Under the pieces are notes generated by a model, which saw nothing but the letters and a program-made list of their open reading frames with translations, was not told the origin of the DNA and made no database searches. A program made the position numbers and the translations under genes. Below are positions 60,090-64,000 of a DNA stretch of 64,000 nucleotides, in pieces (within the stretch, counting starts at the first letter, position 1; each line of letters opens with the position of its first letter). Source of the DNA: Neurospora tetraspora (taxonomy: Eukaryota > Ascomycota > Sordariomycetes > Sordariales > Sordariaceae); the NCBI RefSeq assembly GCF_033439725.1, contig NW_026944384.1:4402001-4466000 (forward strand), read 5' to 3'.

Positions 60090-63000
60090 ATATTGAAATT
60101 AAATCGACTTAAGAATTCTGACTAGCGTATATAGCGCAATATTAGTTATTTCATTATCCCAAATGTTTTAAGGTTCTTATAGTTGGTAATAATCTCGAAT
60201 TCGTCCTAGACTCCCTCCAACTCTAATCTCCATTCCTCTAGTACCTTCACAATAACCAAGAGCTCCTTATCGTATATATCGTAATTATATTCCTAAGTAG
60301 AATATTTTAATAAAAAGTATTTAACGGAGTAGAGAATACTGTCGTCTCCCCATTAAAATAATATCCTTCCGGACGCCCAATTAGAGGCGTCAATTTCTAC
60401 AATTATCTTTTTATCCCAATCGAAGATTTTAAAGACTAGTATTATCATAAAAACGTACTTCAACTATTCGAAGGTTTTCTAATATTCGATATTCCAATAC
60501 TATAATACCTCTTTCTTCGTAAATTTATAAAGTAGTTTGGCCATACCCGAAAAATCTTTAATAAATCTCCTATAAAAATTCGCGAACCCTAAAAAGAACT
60601 ATAGTAATTTCTTTAATTCTAGGGCCTCCTATATTATAATTACTTTAACCTTTTCTAAATCTATTTCAATACTTCCCAGGCTGATAATCAGGCCCAAATA
60701 TTTCATTTCAATTATATAGAACTTATACTTATTAATATCAATTTATAGACCAGCTACTTCCAAGTGCTTAAAGACCTCTATAACGTACTTAATATACTCT
60801 TCTTCAGTTTCTAAATAGATTAGAATATTATCGAAATAAACCGTCGCATATTTATCTAATACATCGTATAAAATATCATTAATAAAATTCTAAAATATTA
60901 CAAGTACTCCCTATAGTCCGAATAAATATACTAAAGATTCGTAGAGGCCGAACCTAATAATAAAAACCATCAACCACTCATATCCCCTTTTTACCCGAAT
61001 CTTATTAAAAGCGGCAATAATATTAAATTTAATAAAAATCGTTCTTTTATAATTAACGTCGAAGGTCTCCTTAATTAGCGGTAATAAATATCTTATCTTT
61101 AATATAATATTATTAATTCCTCTATAATCTATACAAATATCTATACTACCGCCCGGCTTCTTAACTAATAAAACCAATAACATATATTCGGACTATAATA
61201 TTCGGATAAATCTACTCTTAAAATTATCGTCCAGCTATTTCTTAATAACATTAAACTCTATTAGCAAAAGAAAATCTTAATTTAACGTTTAGAAACTTTA
61301 TTCCTAAGATAAATTCGATCTTATAATTATATAACCGTTCCTAGGGTAAACTTTAACGTCAAAGGGGTTAGCAACCTTCCAATATATTTAATAATATATC
61401 AATATTTTAGCTTTAATCTTTACCTCTGTAATTAATAATCTATTTACCTTCTCATAGAATTTCCTAAAGTCTTTCTCGCTAATCCTCAATATAATTTCGC
61501 CGGCTCCCTACTTATAAATCAACTATAAAAAATACTCCTTAAATTTTTTCTTATACTTAACTCCTTTCCCTACGCAAATATCCTCGAATATCTCCTTAAT
61601 AACCTCTAATTTCTTCAATCTATCAATAACGACCTTTCTGAATTCTTCCTCTTCTACTACTTTAGCCTCTTCCGCTTCTATATACCTAATTCCTTTAGCG
61701 ATCTCCGCTCTATTTATAATAACGACTTCTAATTGCTCAATCTTTATAACGAAATTAAAATTCGCAATATTAAATTCAATAATATCCGTAATATTAATCA
61801 GGGCTTTACTAACGTCTAATAACTTAACATATTAAAATATTAATAATATCCGATCTAACCTAATAATATTGAGTTATATACTACCTACCGACTTATATTC
61901 GACTAATTTAGTCTCAAGTTTCCGTATTTCTAATTTCTCTATAAAGTTGTAGGGTAACATTATAATTTACATACCTTCTAATAATTTAATAACTTATAGA
62001 AATTTAGGGTTTATATTTCCATCTATCTATTTAATGATCTTTTTTCGTAGCCGTACTCTTCGGTAATCAATAGCGCGTCGAATATCGGCTAATATGGGGG
62101 TTAGTAATAACTTAGCCTCTTAACTTAGTATTAAGGGCTCTATAGTAATTTCGAAACCCAGTCCGTCGACTAGCGGTTATAATAATATAAACTCTAATAT
62201 TAATAATAACCTAACTTCGTAATCCGGTACTAAAAACTCTATCTTAACTTCAAAACCCAATCTATCGACCCTATTATATTTTAATACCCTTAATACTCTT
62301 ACTTAAAATTCTAAAATATTTATAAAAAAGTATTTATTCTTCTTATATTTTTTCCCAAAAACTACTTCGCTCTTTTCCTAATCGATAACTAAATTATATT
62401 ATTATAGCTAAAGAATACCCAAAATAATAAAGTTCTCCAGCGATAATATAAATAGTAATATATTGATTTCTTCACTATAAATTCCAATCCGTATTATTAC
62501 TCTCGTAAACTCTTTAATATAAATATTAATTTTTCCATCTACTAATCGCAATAACCTTTAGTCTCAAAGACTCTATACTGGTAGATTATTCTCTTTAATA
62601 AAATTTAAATCGATAAATACTTTTCCAATATAACTACTATCGATTAACGTAAAATAATTCACTTTACGCTTCCTATAATAAAGAGAAAGTCTTTTCGCAC
62701 CGCCATAATTGTCTTCAGACACCGCTATCCAAAATTGAACTAAGTATAACTTAGCCAAACTTAGGTCTACGAATATAATAGTAGGATCAGAAAATCTATT
62801 AATTTTTCTTTAATATTCCTAAGGCAACACCCCTGTCATACCCCTTTATACTCCCACGGTAGGAGCAAAAGTTTAATATTAAAAGTTAATTAAACGTATC
62901 TTTAATCTTCTTTACATCACTAATGCTACAGAGGGTGTATAATTACAATATGAGTAGCGTTTAGTAGAGTAAAAAGAGACAAAAATTCCGAGCCCCTTTA
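60090..63000 (-). mobile_element. Fossil gypsy-type LTR retroelement, polyprotein region
   Basis: On the minus strand the parts come in gypsy order: a protease-like stretch near 62573-62758 (LIDSSYIGKVFID), reverse transcriptase near 60911-61183 (LLVKKPGGSIDICIDYRGIN, then FIIRFGLYESLVYLFGL), a YFDNILIY active-site variant near 60830, and an RNase H start near 60390-60430 (VEIDASNWASG). This is a Ty3/gypsy element with many breaks, degraded by RIP and clearly dead. LTRs were not firmly placed; a TGTCATACCCC word near 62835 is a possible terminus. Confidence 0.8.
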
Positions 63001-63095
63001 TGAATTATAAGGTCTTAGTTTGGTAGAGTTACTTTGGAACGCATTTTTAATAGCGGTGTCTGAAGACAATCATGGCGGTGCGAAAAGACTTTCTC
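62683..63095. repeat. 46-bp inverted repeat within the gypsy fossil
   Basis: The arms 62683-62728 and 63050-63095 match at 45 of 46 bases in opposite orientation (outer word GAGAAAGTCTTTTCGCACCG). Weaker similarity continues beyond the arms. It points to a second, oppositely oriented copy or an inversion in the fossil. Confidence 0.8.
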
Positions 63096-64000
63096 ATAAT
63101 AAAAGTAAGAAGATAAAAATATAAATTTCTCTAATCTAGCACTAATTAAAATAATTAACAAAGGTTCTATATAATATAAAAATACTATTAAATAGTCTAA
63201 TTACCTTATTAATTCTATATACCCTACTAACTATCCCTCTACCAATTTATCTTCTAATTCTAATTTCTTCTCCTTTCCCTTATCGGAATATTGCTCCCAT
63301 TAACGACTTATAACGGAGGCGTGGCATTTTCTTAACCGCCGTTAGCATTAACCTAATTACCGTCAATTTAAGCGTATTCGCCGCCGAAATACTAAAATCA
63401 AAGATAATAAAGTTTTTAAGAGAATAAAATTCCCCTTCATTACCTATATTAAAAGTACTTTATTTAATAAGAAATATTAAATTGTAAATACCAATTTCTC
63501 GTCTTCTTTATTATTTAGAGGCGATAGTAATATTATATATAGAAGTAATAAAGCGGTCTTATATTTAATTCTTAAGTTTCTCGACCTTTTTACGAATTTC
63601 TAAATACTTTTCATAATTTTCGTTAGTAAATTTCAAAATTAAAAGAATAAGCTTCTATTTAAAATCGTCCTTAATTTTAAATATTAAATACTAGTAGCAT
63701 ATTATTAAGTAAAGTCTTCGCTCGTAAACTTTATACTATAATAAAAAACTTACTCTCTTTTTCGGCTATAAAAATTTTTTAACGTTTTTATCCGCCCTAC
63801 GTTTCTTCCTTACATTTATTTTCTACTTTTTTTTACAATTAAAATTAGGAGCGTTCTCTTTATATAATGCGAATTCTTATAAACTAAAGTAACTAGCAAC
63901 TTAAACGCCGTATATAATAGCCTTCTTATTAAATTTAATTATAACGATAATATATTTTTAAATACTAACCCTTCTAAAATTAACGGATATATCCTTATAA

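Larger units (their letters stand above)
57503..64000. other. AT-rich RIP-degraded retroelement block
   Basis: Base composition shifts sharply to AT. CpA and TpG are scarce and TpA is very frequent, the pattern expected when RIP changes C to T, chiefly at CpA. Readable remnants are LTR-retroelement parts in both orientations. No host gene is seen. Less-mutated islands stand at 58812-59045, 59855-60075 and in parts of 62680-63100. The block continues beyond the right edge. Confidence 0.85.

Overview
The window reads as nuclear DNA of a filamentous ascomycete, most probably Neurospora or a close relative in the Sordariales. Short GT-AG introns (about 50-200 bp) interrupt most genes. Genes sit 0.1-5 kb apart on both strands. 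The protein set is ascomycete: a Nup2-type FG nucleoporin, a BOI-type polarity protein, a fungal PLA2 and a peroxisomal dienoyl-CoA isomerase ending in SKL. The last 6.5 kb is AT-rich, poor in CpA and rich in TpA, as left by repeat-induced point mutation (RIP). Species is not determined; all identities come from reading motifs, without a database search.

Layout. 1-7201: about 5.5 kb without a supportable gene, then two tRNA-Ser(AGA) genes in inverted orientation. 7202-10221: GH55-type beta-1,3-glucanase that looks frame-disrupted. 11123-11734: SCP2 lipid carrier. 13681-17899: Nup2-like FG/RanBP1 nucleoporin. 19348-20586 (minus): unrecognised single-pass membrane protein with three PY motifs. 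23119-23605: TFIIH subunit Tfb5. 23742-24796 (minus): peroxisomal dienoyl-CoA isomerase. 27263-30379: SH3-SAM-PH polarity protein. 31375-34468: Nup85-like nucleoporin. 35054-35771 (minus): secreted phospholipase A2. 38698-39017 (minus): 73-residue AN1 zinc-finger protein. 42808-44329 (minus): class III alcohol dehydrogenase. 46130-46593: DUF952 protein. 46841-49428 (minus): endonuclease III with a very long repetitive tail. 50116-51607 (minus): DUF676/Rog1 lipase. 53112-54427 (minus): Pgc1-like phosphodiesterase.

From 55.7 kb the character changes. A 569-bp inverted-repeat element with an 11-bp flanking duplication (Mutator-like MITE pattern) comes first, then a second small inverted-repeat element that contains degenerate TTAGGG telomeric repeats. 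From 57.5 kb to the end lies a block of degraded LTR retroelements (copia and gypsy fossils) with a few less-mutated islands.

The genes are mostly housekeeping and form no single pathway. Loose themes are the nuclear pore and DNA maintenance (Nup2, Nup85, Tfb5, Nth1) and lipid handling (SCP2, dienoyl-CoA isomerase, PLA2, Rog1 lipase, Pgc1). The most unusual feature is the endonuclease III tail: eight 27-32-residue repeats, each carrying two psi-K-x-E sumoylation-type motifs beside an acidic linker, about 26 such motifs in the tail in all.
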